A stretch of 64,000 bases of DNA from Parvimonas micra (GCF_037482165.1 NZ_CP148048.1:1116001-1180000); one strand, 5' to 3'; positions 34,431 through 43,949 are shown, counted from the first letter of the stretch. The notes: generated by a model not told the origin, from the sequence alone. Program-made: numbers and translations.

Positions 34431-36520
34431 TTCATTGTCAATTTTACTTTTTGCTTTTCAAGGTCAATTTCTAAAATTTTAACCTTAACTACATCAGAAA
34501 CTTTTAATACTTCTGAAGGATGCTTTATATATTTATTTGAAATTTGTGAAATATGAACTAGTCCATCATTTTTAATTCCAATGTCTACAAATGCCCCAAA
34601 ATCTACAACATTTCTTACAGTTCCCTTTAATTCCATTCCAACCTCTAAATCTTCAATGGAAAGAACATCAGATCTTAAAATCGGTTTTGGCATATCTTCT
34701 CTTATATCACGACCAGGTCTTTTAAGCTCTTCAATAATATCTTTTAAAGTCAATTCACCAACTTCTAATTCTTTTGAAAGTTTAGAAATATTAATCTTAT
34801 CTAAATCTTTCCCATAGAGTTTTTCAGCAATTTCATAACTTTCAGGGTGAACAGCTGTATTATCAAGTGGGTTTTCGCCATTTCTAATTCTCAAAAATCC
34901 CGCGGATTGAGTATATGCCTTAGGTCCTATTCCCTTTACTTTTTTTATTTCATCTCTATTTTTAAATGCCCCATTTTCATCACGATATGAAACTAAATTT
35001 TTAGCCATAGTTTTTGTCATTCCTGAAATATAAGATAAAAGTGAAAATGATGCAGTATTAACATCAACTCCAACTTTATTTACACAATCTTCAATAACAT
35101 CTGATAAAGTTTCTGTTAATTGTTTTTGATTTACATCATGCTGATATTGTCCTATGCCAATATGTTTTGGTTCAATCTTTACAAGCTCAGCCATCGGGTC
35201 TTGAATACGTCTAGCTATTGATATTGCACCTCTAACAGTTACATCTAAATCTGGAAATTCTTCTTGTCCAAGTTTAGAAGCTGAATAAATTGAAGCTCCC
35301 GCTTCATTTACTATTGAATAGAATAAATCTTCTTTTTTCAATTCATTTATCAATTCTACAACAACTTTTTCAGTTTCACGACTTGCAGTTCCATTTCCTA
35401 TTGCAATTAAACTTACATCATATTTTTTAATAAGTTTTGCCAAAATTTCCTTGCTTTCTTTTATCTTTTCCTGCGGTTTTGTAGGATAGATATTTACATG
35501 GTCTAAAACTGATCCAGTTTTTGAAATAACAGCTACCTTACAACCCGTTCTATAACCAGGGTCAATTCCTAGAACAACTCTGTCAAGAATTGGAGATTGC
35601 ATAATATAAGGTTTTAAATTCTTGCCAAAAACTTCAATAGATTGTGTATCTGCTTTTTCTTTTAAATTTGCTCTTATTTCAGTTTCTATTTGTGGGAATA
35701 AAAGTCTATTATAACTATCGATAACAGCATCTTTTAAGAATTTATGACAGAAATTTTTATCATCCATACATAGTGAAAATAAAATTTCACCAATATTTTT
35801 TTCGTCACTTAACTTTATAGAAACCTTTAGAGCTTTTTCCTTTTCTCCTCTATTTATAGCAAGTATTCTATGTGCTGGAAGTTTAGAAATCTTTTCAGAA
35901 AATTCATAATACATATCATAAACATTATTCTCTTCTTTTCCCTTTTCAGAGACTAAAATTCCATTTTTCTCGGCATCTTTTCTTAAAATATCTCTAAAAT
36001 CTTTATCTTCAGAAATCATTTCTGCAATAATATCTAAAGCACCAGCCATAGCTTCATCAATATTTAAAACTTCTTTTTCTTCACTAATAAATTCAGAAAC
36101 TTTTTGTTCAAAATTATTTTCATTAAGTTTTCTATCTAAAATTAAATCAGCAAGTGGTTTTAGACCTTTTTCCTTTGCAATAGTTGCTCTAGTTCTCTTT
36201 TTAGGTCTAAATGGAAGATATATATCCTCAACTTTTGAAAGAGTTTCAGCATTTATAATTTCATTTTTTAATTCATCAGTCAACTCTCCAAGCTCGTCAA
36301 TTAATCTAATAACATCTTCTTTTCTCTGCTCTAAATTTCTTAAATATTGTAATTTTTGTTCTAAATTTCTAAGTATTTCATCATCTAAATTACCCGTAAC
36401 TTCTTTTCTATATCTTGCGATAAAAGGGATAGTATTTCCCTCATCTATAAGTTTTACAGTATTTTCAACTTGACCTACTTTTATATTTAATTCTTTTGCA
36501 ATTTGTTCAAAAATATTCAT
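34427..36520 (-). CDS. tex: Tex-family RNA-binding transcription accessory protein
   Basis: 697 residues: helical Tex N-terminal domain (TIPFIARYRKEVTGNLDD), YqgF/RNase-H-like domain (VLGIDPGYRTGCKVAV), helix-hairpin-helix region (VKGIGPKAYTQSAGFLRI) and a C-terminal S1 domain (GMELKGTVRNVVDFGAFVDIG...GLVHISQIS). It binds nucleic acid and affects transcription. It starts right after the lpd terminator with AGAGGT as ribosome-binding site. Confidence 0.95.
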   Translation of the reverse strand: MNIFEQIAKELNIKVGQVENTVKLIDEGNTIPFIARYRKEVTGNLDDEILRNLEQKLQYLRNLEQRKEDVIRLIDELGELTDELKNEIINAETLSKVEDIYLPFRPKKRTRATIAKEKGLKPLADLILDRKLNENNFEQKVSEFISEEKEVLNIDEAMAGALDIIAEMISEDKDFRDILRKDAEKNGILVSEKGKEENNVYDMYYEFSEKISKLPAHRILAINRGEKEKALKVSIKLSDEKNIGEILFSLCMDDKNFCHKFLKDAVIDSYNRLLFPQIETEIRANLKEKADTQSIEVFGKNLKPYIMQSPILDRVVLGIDPGYRTGCKVAVISKTGSVLDHVNIYPTKPQEKIKESKEILAKLIKKYDVSLIAIGNGTASRETEKVVVELINELKKEDLFYSIVNEAGASIYSASKLGQEEFPDLDVTVRGAISIARRIQDPMAELVKIEPKHIGIGQYQHDVNQKQLTETLSDVIEDCVNKVGVDVNTASFSLLSYISGMTKTMAKNLVSYRDENGAFKNRDEIKKVKGIGPKAYTQSAGFLRIRNGENPLDNTAVHPESYEIAEKLYGKDLDKINISKLSKELEVGELTLKDIIEELKRPGRDIREDMPKPILRSDVLSIEDLEVGMELKGTVRNVVDFGAFVDIGIKNDGLVHISQISNKYIKHPSEVLKVSDVVKVKILEIDLEKQKVKLTMK

Positions 36521-36536
36521 TCTTACCTCTTTAATA

Positions 36537-36562
36537 AAAAAGGGAGCTAACGCTCCCTAAAA
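36537..36562 (-). terminator. Terminator after lpd
   Basis: AGGGAGC-GTTA-GCTCCCT and TTTTT on the minus strand. Confidence 0.9.
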
Positions 36563-36576
36563 TTCTAACAAAATAA

Positions 36577-37977
36577 TTATTTTGCAGGTGCACTATGGAT
36601 TGACTTTCCTTCTAATTGGTGAATTGCTTCCATAAATGCTTCTGATAGAGTTGGGTGAGCGTGAATCATCTTGCCTATTGACTCAACTCCCATATCATTT
36701 GCCATAGCAACTGTTCCTTCATGAATTAAGTCATTTGCATGAGGTCCAATAATATGGATACCTAAAATTCTCTTTAAGTCTTCAGTTGCAAGAACCTTTA
36801 CAAATCCATCAGCTTCTCCTAATGAAACAGCTTTACCATTTCCGCTGAACATAAATTTACTCTTAACATAAGGAATATTTTGAGCAATAACTTCTTCTTC
36901 AGTTAAACCAACTTGAGCAACTTCTGGTAAAGTAAATGTACAAGCAGGAACAATATCTAAATTAATTTCAGGATGTTCTCCCATTAATTTTTCAACAACA
37001 TGAATTGCTTGTGCACTTGCAACGTGAGCAAGTTGAACATTTCCATAAACAACGTCACCAATAGCATAAATATGGTCAACATTTGTCTTAAATCCTTTAT
37101 CAGTAACTACAGCTCCTCTTTCAGTAACAACCCCAGCTTTTTCGATTTCTAATCCATCGATATTAGCTTTTCTTCCTGTTGCTAAAAGAACCATTGTACC
37201 TTCAGCTTCTTCAACTTTATCTTTATCAACTCTCTTAGCTGTAACTTTTAATTTACCGTTTTCTTGTGTAATTTCACTAGCACGAACTTTATTTACAATC
37301 TTAATTCCCGCTCTTTTGAAAATACTTGGAATTCTCTTTTGTATTTCTCCGTCAGTTGCAGGTAAAACACCGTTAGTCATTACAGTTACTTTTGAACCGA
37401 ATTGAGCATAAATACTTGCAAATTCCATTCCAATAACTCCACCACCAACAACTATAAGTTCTTCAGGAATTTCTTTTAAATCTAAGAACTCATCACTAGT
37501 AATTACATTAGGCAAATCAGTTCCTGCAATTGGTGGAACACTTGGTTTAGAACCTGTAGCAATGATTATGTAATCAGCTGTTACATCTTTTTCTGAACCA
37601 TCATTTAATTTAACATGAATTTTATGAGGATCAACAAAAGAACCAAAACCTTTTAGGTATTCAATATTTGGATAAGAACCAATTAAGAATTCTACCCCAC
37701 CTACGATTTTTTCAACAACTTCGCATTTTCTTTCATTAAGTCTTATTGGATCAATTTTACATTCATCCATAAGTAAACCGAATTCTGCTTTTCTATGAAT
37801 ATTTTCCATAATTTCAGCATTTTTCCAAAGTGTTTTTGTAGGGATACATCCTCTATTTAAACAAGTACCACCCGGTCTATCTGCTTCAATAAGTACAACT
37901 TCTGCTCCCATTTGTGCAGCTCTAATAGCAGCCTCATATCCTCCTGGGCCTGCTCCAATAACAGCTATTTTAGTCAT
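36577..37977 (-). CDS. lpdA: Dihydrolipoyl dehydrogenase
   Basis: FAD disulfide reductase (466 residues) that reoxidises dihydrolipoamide of 2-oxoacid dehydrogenases or the glycine cleavage H protein. FAD motif GAGPGGYEAA (8-17), redox CLNRGC (Cys39, Cys44), NAD motif VVGGGVIGMEFAS, ATGRKAN, AIGDV, and the C-terminal HAHPTLSEAF catalytic His-Glu. There is no lipoyl domain and no complex subunits are adjacent, so the partner is unknown. Start at 37977 by AAGGAG spacing. Confidence 0.94.
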   Translation of the reverse strand: MTKIAVIGAGPGGYEAAIRAAQMGAEVVLIEADRPGGTCLNRGCIPTKTLWKNAEIMENIHRKAEFGLLMDECKIDPIRLNERKCEVVEKIVGGVEFLIGSYPNIEYLKGFGSFVDPHKIHVKLNDGSEKDVTADYIIIATGSKPSVPPIAGTDLPNVITSDEFLDLKEIPEELIVVGGGVIGMEFASIYAQFGSKVTVMTNGVLPATDGEIQKRIPSIFKRAGIKIVNKVRASEITQENGKLKVTAKRVDKDKVEEAEGTMVLLATGRKANIDGLEIEKAGVVTERGAVVTDKGFKTNVDHIYAIGDVVYGNVQLAHVASAQAIHVVEKLMGEHPEINLDIVPACTFTLPEVAQVGLTEEEVIAQNIPYVKSKFMFSGNGKAVSLGEADGFVKVLATEDLKRILGIHIIGPHANDLIHEGTVAMANDMGVESIGKMIHAHPTLSEAFMEAIHQLEGKSIHSAPAK

Positions 37978-38024
37978 AAAACACACTCCTTAATTATTTT
38001 ATTTTAAGTTTTCACTCACTTAAA

Positions 38025-38053
38025 ATTATATATCAAAAATATTTTTTTTTCAA
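38025..38053 (-). promoter_or_regulatory. lpd promoter
   Basis: TTGAAA (38048-38053), 17 bp including an A-tract, TATAAT (38025-38030). Confidence 0.7.
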
Positions 38054-38135
38054 GTTTTTAAGTAAAATTTACTATATTTGCAATAAACTATTTAAAAGTA
38101 TTTACAATTATACAAAATAATTAATATAAACAATT

Positions 38136-38843
38136 TTATAAAACACTTGTCTTTACTATAAATGAAAGTATTACAATACCTGTACTAAATACAATATGTC
38201 CGATTATCGCGCTTTCTATTCTTTTTGTCTTTAAATAAACATATCCAAAAGTCAAGGATATAATTACAGCTTCTACTACGACAGGAAGTGCATGTTTTAC
38301 ATTTATGAGTGCAAACAAAATTCCTGATAAACAGGCTGGCGTAAATAATCTGACAAATTTGTATCCACCTTCATATAAATCATATAAGTAGCCAAATACT
38401 ATATTTCTATAGACTATTTCAGTTACAAATGGAATAATAAACACCATATTTATTAAGGAAATTTTATTATTAGAAACCAGATTTTTAATTCTAATAAATT
38501 CTCCAGTCATATCATAGGGATAACCTAAAAATCCTAAAATTTTATATATAATTTGCATTACAACTATCAAAGCTATCCCAGAACATACCCCAATCAAAAT
38601 TGATTTTACTAAAGGTTCCTTTTTACTACCTTTGGATATTGAATTTGTTGGAAACTTTTTACAAAACAAATATACTAAAACTCCAAAAATCAAAAGTAAA
38701 ATAATATTTATATTTGATAGGTTTTTAAGTACAAATTCTGATTTTAAATATTTATTTGCCAATGTAGAAAATCTTAAAATCCCTAAAAAATACACCAATG
38801 ATATTATTAATGATACAATAAAATTTTTTGTCTTAACACTCAT
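38136..38843 (-). CDS. CPBP-family membrane protein with degenerate motifs (array member 5)
   Basis: 235 residues with about seven helices. It resembles the four upstream CPBP (CAAX/Abi) proteins, but the metal and catalytic motifs have drifted. EExxxR is TEIVYR, the FxxxH motif reads FALIN, and the HxxxN motif reads HIVFS. It may be non-catalytic (inference). Overall similarity to its neighbours is lower than among them. AGGAGG precedes the ATG. It is last in a run of five tandem genes. Confidence 0.7.
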   Translation of the reverse strand: MSVKTKNFIVSLIISLVYFLGILRFSTLANKYLKSEFVLKNLSNINIILLLIFGVLVYLFCKKFPTNSISKGSKKEPLVKSILIGVCSGIALIVVMQIIYKILGFLGYPYDMTGEFIRIKNLVSNNKISLINMVFIIPFVTEIVYRNIVFGYLYDLYEGGYKFVRLFTPACLSGILFALINVKHALPVVVEAVIISLTFGYVYLKTKRIESAIIGHIVFSTGIVILSFIVKTSVL

Positions 38844-38893
38844 AACTTCCTCCTAAAATTTTTATTTTATAAATAAATTTTTTATATGTTAAT

Positions 38894-39610
38894 TTAGAAA
38901 AATCTCATAATTGTTATAAATATATTAACTAAAATATGAACAGTTATAGCTGAACTGATTCTCTTAGTATATAAGTATATTGCTGAAAAAGATATTCCAT
39001 AAATTATATACTGAATCATAGCCAAATGAAATACACCATCATGTGTTGAGCCGAAAATTATCGATGATATTATCATAGATGTTATTATCCTAATATATTT
39101 ATTACAACCCGAATGTAAATCATACAAATATCCAAACAGTATTCGTCTATACACCAGTTCTTCAAATATATTTACCGAAGCTATTGAAAATAAACTTACA
39201 AACAAATTTAGTCTTTCAGTACCCCTAGTATTTTTTGCATTCAAACTATAAACATCAAGTTTGAAAATACTTTCAATGTATGAAGCTAAATATATAATCA
39301 ACATAGTAAAAACAAAAACTAATATCGAAATAATTATAGATTTTTTTAAGTCCATTTTTTCTGAATTATCTATAGAATTTAATTTTCCATTAAATACATA
39401 CTTTATAATCAAAAATATTATACAGTTTCCAAATAGACAACAAATCCCACCAACAAAGAAATTATTTACAATTGGATTTTCAAAAAATTTAAAAATAAAT
39501 ATTTTTCCAAAAAATAAAGAATTTAAAATTTTCTGCCTAAAAATAAATTCAAAAAATATAAACATTAAAGCAGGGAAAATCCACTTTTTAAAGTTTTTTA
39601 CATTTATCAA
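38894..39610 (-). CDS. CPBP-family intramembrane metalloprotease (array member 4)
   Basis: 238 residues, about eight helices. Motif 1 is FEELVYRR (EExxxR), motif 2 is FGSTHDG (FxxxH) and motif 3 is HILVNIF (HxxxN), the proposed metal-binding and catalytic residues of CPBP/Rce1-like proteases. Start is TTG at 39610 with AAGGAGG upstream. It shares blocks such as NSIDNSEKMDLKKSIIISI and GYLYDLHSGCNKYIRIITS with array members 1 to 3. Known relatives process peptides or give bacteriocin self-immunity. Confidence 0.82.
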   Translation of the reverse strand: MINVKNFKKWIFPALMFIFFEFIFRQKILNSLFFGKIFIFKFFENPIVNNFFVGGICCLFGNCIIFLIIKYVFNGKLNSIDNSEKMDLKKSIIISILVFVFTMLIIYLASYIESIFKLDVYSLNAKNTRGTERLNLFVSLFSIASVNIFEELVYRRILFGYLYDLHSGCNKYIRIITSMIISSIIFGSTHDGVFHLAMIQYIIYGISFSAIYLYTKRISSAITVHILVNIFITIMRFF

Positions 39611-39677
39611 AATATCCTCCTTTGCAATATTTTTTTAATATGAATTATTTTTTCTAAAAAAAGTTATTTTGATTAAA

Positions 39678-40400
39678 TTACAAAAATGTATCTTTAACTA
39701 TTAAAAATATATTAATTAAAACATGAACTGCTATAGAAGCACTGATTCTCTTAGTATATAAATATACTGCTGAAAAAGATATTCCATATATAATATATCT
39801 AACCATAGCATAAGCAAAAACACCATCATGTATTGAACCGAAGATTATAGATGATACTATTACAGATGTTATTATCCTAATATATTTATTACAACCCGAA
39901 TGTAAATCATACAAATATCCAAACAGTATTCGTCTATACACCATTTCTTCAAAAATAGATATACAAACGCCTGAAAACATACTCACAGAAAAATTAAGTT
40001 TTTCGATAGCAAGAATATTTTTAGTATTTAAACTTATGTTAGATATATTAAAAATATAATATTCAACATACTTAGTAGTATAAACTAATATCATAGTAAA
40101 TACAAAAAATAAAATTGAAATAATTATAGACTTTTTTAAATCCATTTTTTCAGAATTATCTATAGAATTCATTTTTCCATTAAATACAAACTTAGAAATT
40201 AATAAAATAATACAAGCAACAACAAAACACCATAATCCCAATGAAAAATATTTATTTACTACAGTATTATCAAAAAAAACAAAAACTAATAAATCATCAT
40301 AAAATATTTTTTTTGATATTCTTTGCCTAAAAATGAATTCAAAAAATATAAACATTAAAATTGGAACTACCCATTTTTTTGAATTTTTTATATTTCCCAC
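39678..40400 (-). CDS. CPBP-family intramembrane metalloprotease (array member 3)
   Basis: 240 residues, same layout as array member 4. The motifs are FEEMVYRR, FGSIHDG and HVLINIF, and all three are intact. It starts with GTG at 40400 after GAGGTG. The DNA of its second half is close to that of 38894-39610, so the two look like a recent tandem duplication. Confidence 0.82.
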   Translation of the reverse strand: MGNIKNSKKWVVPILMFIFFEFIFRQRISKKIFYDDLLVFVFFDNTVVNKYFSLGLWCFVVACIILLISKFVFNGKMNSIDNSEKMDLKKSIIISILFFVFTMILVYTTKYVEYYIFNISNISLNTKNILAIEKLNFSVSMFSGVCISIFEEMVYRRILFGYLYDLHSGCNKYIRIITSVIVSSIIFGSIHDGVFAYAMVRYIIYGISFSAVYLYTKRISASIAVHVLINIFLIVKDTFL

Positions 40401-40460
40401 AATTTCACCTCTGCAATATTTTTTATAATATTTATAATTTTCTTAAAAATTTTATTATAA

Positions 40461-41187
40461 TTAAATTCCAAAAATATCCATAATTGCTAAAAACAAATTA
40501 TTTAAAACATGCACCGTCATAGATGCAGAAATTCTTTTCGTATAAAAATATACACTAGAAAAAACTACTCCATATATAACATATGTAATCATAGAAGGAT
40601 GAAAAACTCCATCATGTGTTGCCCCAAAAATTATTGATGACACAAGTGCAGACGTTATAAATCTTACATATTTATTGCATCCTGAAAGTAAATCATATAA
40701 ATATCCAAATAAGATTTTTCTATATACTATTTCCTCAAACATAGGTCCTGTAAATACTATAGTAAATACAGAAAACAATGTTTTTTTCAAAAAAAAATAC
40801 TGTAATAATGGTGTTCTTACTTTTTCTAACAATACCTAAAACATTTACTAAAAAATTGTTGAGTATAAATAAAAATATTATAGTTAAAATCAAGATTACA
40901 ATACAAAATAAAAAACTCTCTTTCAATCCTTTTTTTGAAGAAGCATCTATTGAATTAAATCTTCCATTATATACATACTTAGAAATTAACAACACTGATA
41001 AAATTATAAAAATATACCCTAATCCATCAAATAAAATACCATCAAAAAAATAATCTCCAGTCAATACGAACTTTCTAAAAATAGGTAAAATTTTTCTTTT
41101 AAAAATAAATTCACAAAAAACAAACATTAAAATCGGTAATATCCACTTTTTAAAGTTTTTTACATTTAATATATTAGCATTTAGCAT
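40461..41187 (-). pseudogene. CPBP-family gene interrupted by a frameshift at a T9 tract (array member 2)
   Basis: The N-terminal half (ATG at 41187, AAAGGAG upstream) and the C-terminal half with FEEIVYRK, FGATHDG and HVLNNLF are in different frames. They join at nine T on the coding strand (40789-40797), where a one-base change restores a continuous protein of about 240 residues like its neighbours. It may be a phase-variable gene, a recent null mutation or a homopolymer sequencing error. Confidence 0.8.
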
Positions 41188-41216
41188 TGTTTTCTCCTTT
41201 ATTTTTTTTCATAATA

Positions 41217-41930
41217 TTAAAAATAAATTATAAATCTCCTAAGGTCTAAAAGTAAGTTAAATAAAACATGTACAATTATTGGAGATGATATTCTTTTTGT
41301 ATATAAATAAAGTCCAGATAAAATAAAACCATAAGTTATGTATTGAAGCATTGCAGGATGGAATAAACCATCATGTATTGATCCAAATATAATTGCAGAT
41401 ATTAATGCTGAAGTTATATATCTAATATATTTATTACATCCTGAAAATAAATCATACAAATATCCAAACAACAGTTGTCTATAAACTAGTTCCTCAAGTG
41501 TTGATGTTACAAAAGAAAGCCCAACTACTGGTAAGGGATTAGATTTAAATTCTTTTGTAATAGCATCTGCATTGGAACTATTTAAGCTAATATGACTAAA
41601 AAGAAAAGATTGTACCCACATAACCCCATATATAATTCCTATAGTTAAAAATAACACAACTATTGAAATAATAATAGATTTTTTTAAGTCCATTTTTTCA
41701 GAACTATCAATCGAATTTAATTTTCCTTTAAATATAAATTTAATTAACAAAAACAATATAATTGCAACAATAAAATTACCAATTAATATCGATTTAGAAA
41801 AATTACCTGCTCTATTTATTACAATATAAGAAATCATCTTATCAAATATAAATTTATAAGAAATTAATAAAATAATTGGTAATATCCATTTTTTAAAGTT
41901 TTTTACATTTAATAAATTAGTTTTTCTCAT
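41217..41930 (-). CDS. CPBP-family intramembrane metalloprotease (array member 1)
   Basis: 237 residues from the ATG at 41930 (AAGGAG upstream). The motifs are LEELVYRQ, FGSIHDG and HVLFNLL, and all three are intact. First gene of the array behind a promoter at 42026-42055. The common N-terminus LNVKNFKKWILPI is shared with array member 2. Confidence 0.83.
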   Translation of the reverse strand: MRKTNLLNVKNFKKWILPIILLISYKFIFDKMISYIVINRAGNFSKSILIGNFIVAIILFLLIKFIFKGKLNSIDSSEKMDLKKSIIISIVVLFLTIGIIYGVMWVQSFLFSHISLNSSNADAITKEFKSNPLPVVGLSFVTSTLEELVYRQLLFGYLYDLFSGCNKYIRYITSALISAIIFGSIHDGLFHPAMLQYITYGFILSGLYLYTKRISSPIIVHVLFNLLLDLRRFIIYF

Positions 41931-42025
41931 AAAAACTCCTTGACCATATATTTTATTGAATAACAATTTGTTAAAATTCACCTAAAGAAAGTGTAAATGC
42001 AGTATAATAATCACTATGCAAAGTA

Positions 42026-42055
42026 ATGATACCATAAAGAAAACGTATTTGTCAA
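42026..42055 (-). promoter_or_regulatory. Promoter of the CPBP array
   Basis: TTGACA (42050-42055), 18 bp, TATCAT (42026-42031). Confidence 0.6.
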
Positions 42056-42235
42056 GATGAAATAACAAAATATTGTAAAACAATAAAAACGCTAATTATT
42101 ATAAAATGTAATTATTGAAAAAACAGTATTTTTTATTTAATAAAAAATTTATTTATTAATTTTATTTATAAAAAGCTAATATAAAATTTATTATATATCT
42201 GTATGCAAACATTTCTATAAAGATTATTTTAAACT

Positions 42236-42278
42236 CAATAAAAAAACTCCAAAAGTTTTTACACTTTTGAAGTTCTAA
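42236..42278 (-). terminator. Orphan terminator-like hairpin
   Basis: ACTTCAAAAGTG and a matching ACTTTTGGAGT arm, then TTTTTTT on the minus strand. No gene directly upstream is intact, so it may be a leftover of a lost gene. 42060-42235 is very AT-rich with no gene seen. Confidence 0.5.
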
Positions 42279-42321
42279 TTATAAAATAAAAAACCTTCAC
42301 TTAATATTACGCTGGAAATCA

Positions 42322-42695
42322 AATCTCTAATATGTCATCTCAATCGAAATTAAACGACTTGAAAAAAATCTAGTCTTTATTTTGTTTACTTATAATCTAA
42401 TTATGAGATTTCCAGAGCAATTGTATCTAATTATACAATTGCTCTGTCAGACCTACTTTTATTTGAAAGCAAACAAAGTTAGGGCTAGATTCACTACACT
42501 TCGCTTCGGTCGAAATGACGTGCAAAGAGAAAATCTAATTTAATAGCATAATGTTAAAAGTTAATAAACTTAAAACCATATTAATACTCTATAAACATAA
42601 CAAAAATATTCATATCGTGTTGACGTTCATTTCAAATCCCTAATATGTCATCTCGACCGAAGTTGAGCGACGCGAAACGAAGCGGAGAGATCTCA
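42322..42695. repeat. Cluster of degenerate REP-like elements
   Basis: Three related pieces contain TGTCATCTCGACCGAAGT..GCGAAGCGGAGAGATCT-like text: 42330-42371 (decayed), 42490-42522 (inverted orientation), 42644-42695 (best). There is also a perfect 12-bp-arm hairpin at 42415-42444 (GAGCAATTGTAT/ATACAATTGCTC). Such REP-like palindromes are intergenic repeats. No gene is seen in 41931-42708. Confidence 0.6.
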
Positions 42696-42708
42696 TATAA
42701 TAATATTT

Positions 42709-43359
42709 CTAACTATTTTTTACAAATACAAATTTATTCTCTAAAGACATTTCTTCAGCAAAACCATATCCATCTTTGTCAAATTTCTTTATATCTTCAA
42801 TATTTTCAATTTTATTTTTAGTCATAAAGTTAAGCATCATTCCCCTAGCTTTTTTTGAAATCGTAGAATGTTTTTTTAACTTTCCATCAACTTTTTCAAA
42901 AAATTCAAAATCCAAAATTTGCTTCTCTGAAATGTACTTTTTAACAGTTTTTGAAAATTCATCACTTGCAAGATTAACAATAAAATCTGTGTCTTTTAAA
43001 ATGTTCTTGGCAATATCATCTTTCCAAAAATTATATAAATTTCCCATTTTTGTTTTCATAAGAAAATCAAGTCTATATGGATTAATTAAATCAAAAGGTT
43101 TAAGCACTCCATAAAGTGCAGAAATAATAATTAAATGCTCCTTTATATATTCTAAATCGCACTCATCAAACTCTTCTCTTTTTATATTTTTATAACACAT
43201 TCCATCATACATATAAAAAGCCTTGTAATAATCTTTTGAAACCAAAACTTCCGGAACATTCTTTATAATTTCATTTGTTTTATCAGAAAATTCAACTCCC
43301 AAAGAAAATCTCTCACAAGTTTTAGAAATTGTCTTTGCAGGTGATAAAATTATTTTCAT
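42709..43359 (-). CDS. yaaA: Peroxide stress protein YaaA (DUF328/UPF0246)
   Basis: 216 residues beginning MKIILSPAKTI with YDGMCYKNI, ALYGVLKPFDLINPYRLDF and NLASDEFSK, and a C-terminal KKARGMM and GYGF, the family pattern. Family members limit oxidative damage by lowering free iron. Slightly shorter than many homologues. It has its own promoter at 43417-43445. Confidence 0.9.
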   Translation of the reverse strand: MKIILSPAKTISKTCERFSLGVEFSDKTNEIIKNVPEVLVSKDYYKAFYMYDGMCYKNIKREEFDECDLEYIKEHLIIISALYGVLKPFDLINPYRLDFLMKTKMGNLYNFWKDDIAKNILKDTDFIVNLASDEFSKTVKKYISEKQILDFEFFEKVDGKLKKHSTISKKARGMMLNFMTKNKIENIEDIKKFDKDGYGFAEEMSLENKFVFVKNS

Positions 43360-43416
43360 ATTTTTCTCCTTAAATCTATTTTAAAATAGCAATATTCCAA
43401 ATAAAATACTACATTG

Positions 43417-43445
43417 ATTATATTAAAAAATCTCATTATAGTCAA
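43417..43445 (-). promoter_or_regulatory. yaaA promoter
   Basis: TTGACT (43440-43445), 17 bp, TATAAT (43417-43422), directly after the hairpin that ends the duplicated CDF fragment. Confidence 0.7.
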
Positions 43446-43446
43446 C

Positions 43447-43470
43447 AAAAAATAGCACTCTCGTGCTATT
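43447..43470 (-). terminator. Terminator after the duplicated CDF fragment
   Basis: AATAGCAC and GTGCTATT with a short loop. It is a copy of the terminator at 56866-56886. Confidence 0.7.
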
Positions 43471-43824
43471 TTATAAATAATCATATAATATTGTTATTGA
43501 TGTTTTTAAATTATTATCGTAGCTTTTAATCAGTTCTTCTATCTCACATTTAAATATATTTTCATCAAATGTTTTACCTAATTTATTTCCGTATAATGCT
43601 ACTTGCATACCTACAAAATATTCCTCTCCTTCTTTGTAGATTGCAAAATCGTGAATTGATTTTATATATTCAAACTGATTTTTCCAATTTTCAGTAATTT
43701 CTTTTAATTCAATTTCTCTTTCCGTAAAGTTTCCACCAACAGGTTCAACATGTATAACAAGTACAATTTCATATTTATCATAAATTTCTTTTTCAATAAG
43801 GCTCATAAGATTATGTGCTTTTAC
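43471..43824 (-). pseudogene. Duplicated C-terminal fragment of the CDF cation transporter
   Basis: About 117 codons are around 80 percent identical to the last part of the CDF protein at 56884-58056. They share VKAHNLMSLIEKEIY, EKYEIVLVIHVEPVGGNFTERE and the KTSITILY end. The membrane domain is absent. The cytosolic part is intact from an internal ATG (43806), so a short protein could still be made, but no ribosome-binding site is seen. The homology stops at a breakpoint near 43824. Confidence 0.85.
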
Positions 43825-43826
43825 AA

Positions 43827-43949
43827 AATCCTCTTTATGTTGATGGAGTTGCTTATCCTCACCACAACGAAAAATTTGGACTTAATGAAAAATATTTTAT
43901 AAATGGTGTTAAATTCTTTGTTCAAGCAGTACATGATTATTTAAAATAA
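43827..43949 (+). pseudogene. C-terminal remnant of an M20-family amidohydrolase
   Basis: The plus-strand frame reads QNPLYVDGVAYPHHNEKFG and continues to FFVQAVHDYLK and a stop, about 40 codons. This looks like the last part of M20 peptidases/amidohydrolases (a HH-x-x-x-F block followed by a helix). It lies back to back with the CDF fragment and before the IS element, marking a rearrangement breakpoint. Confidence 0.6.
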
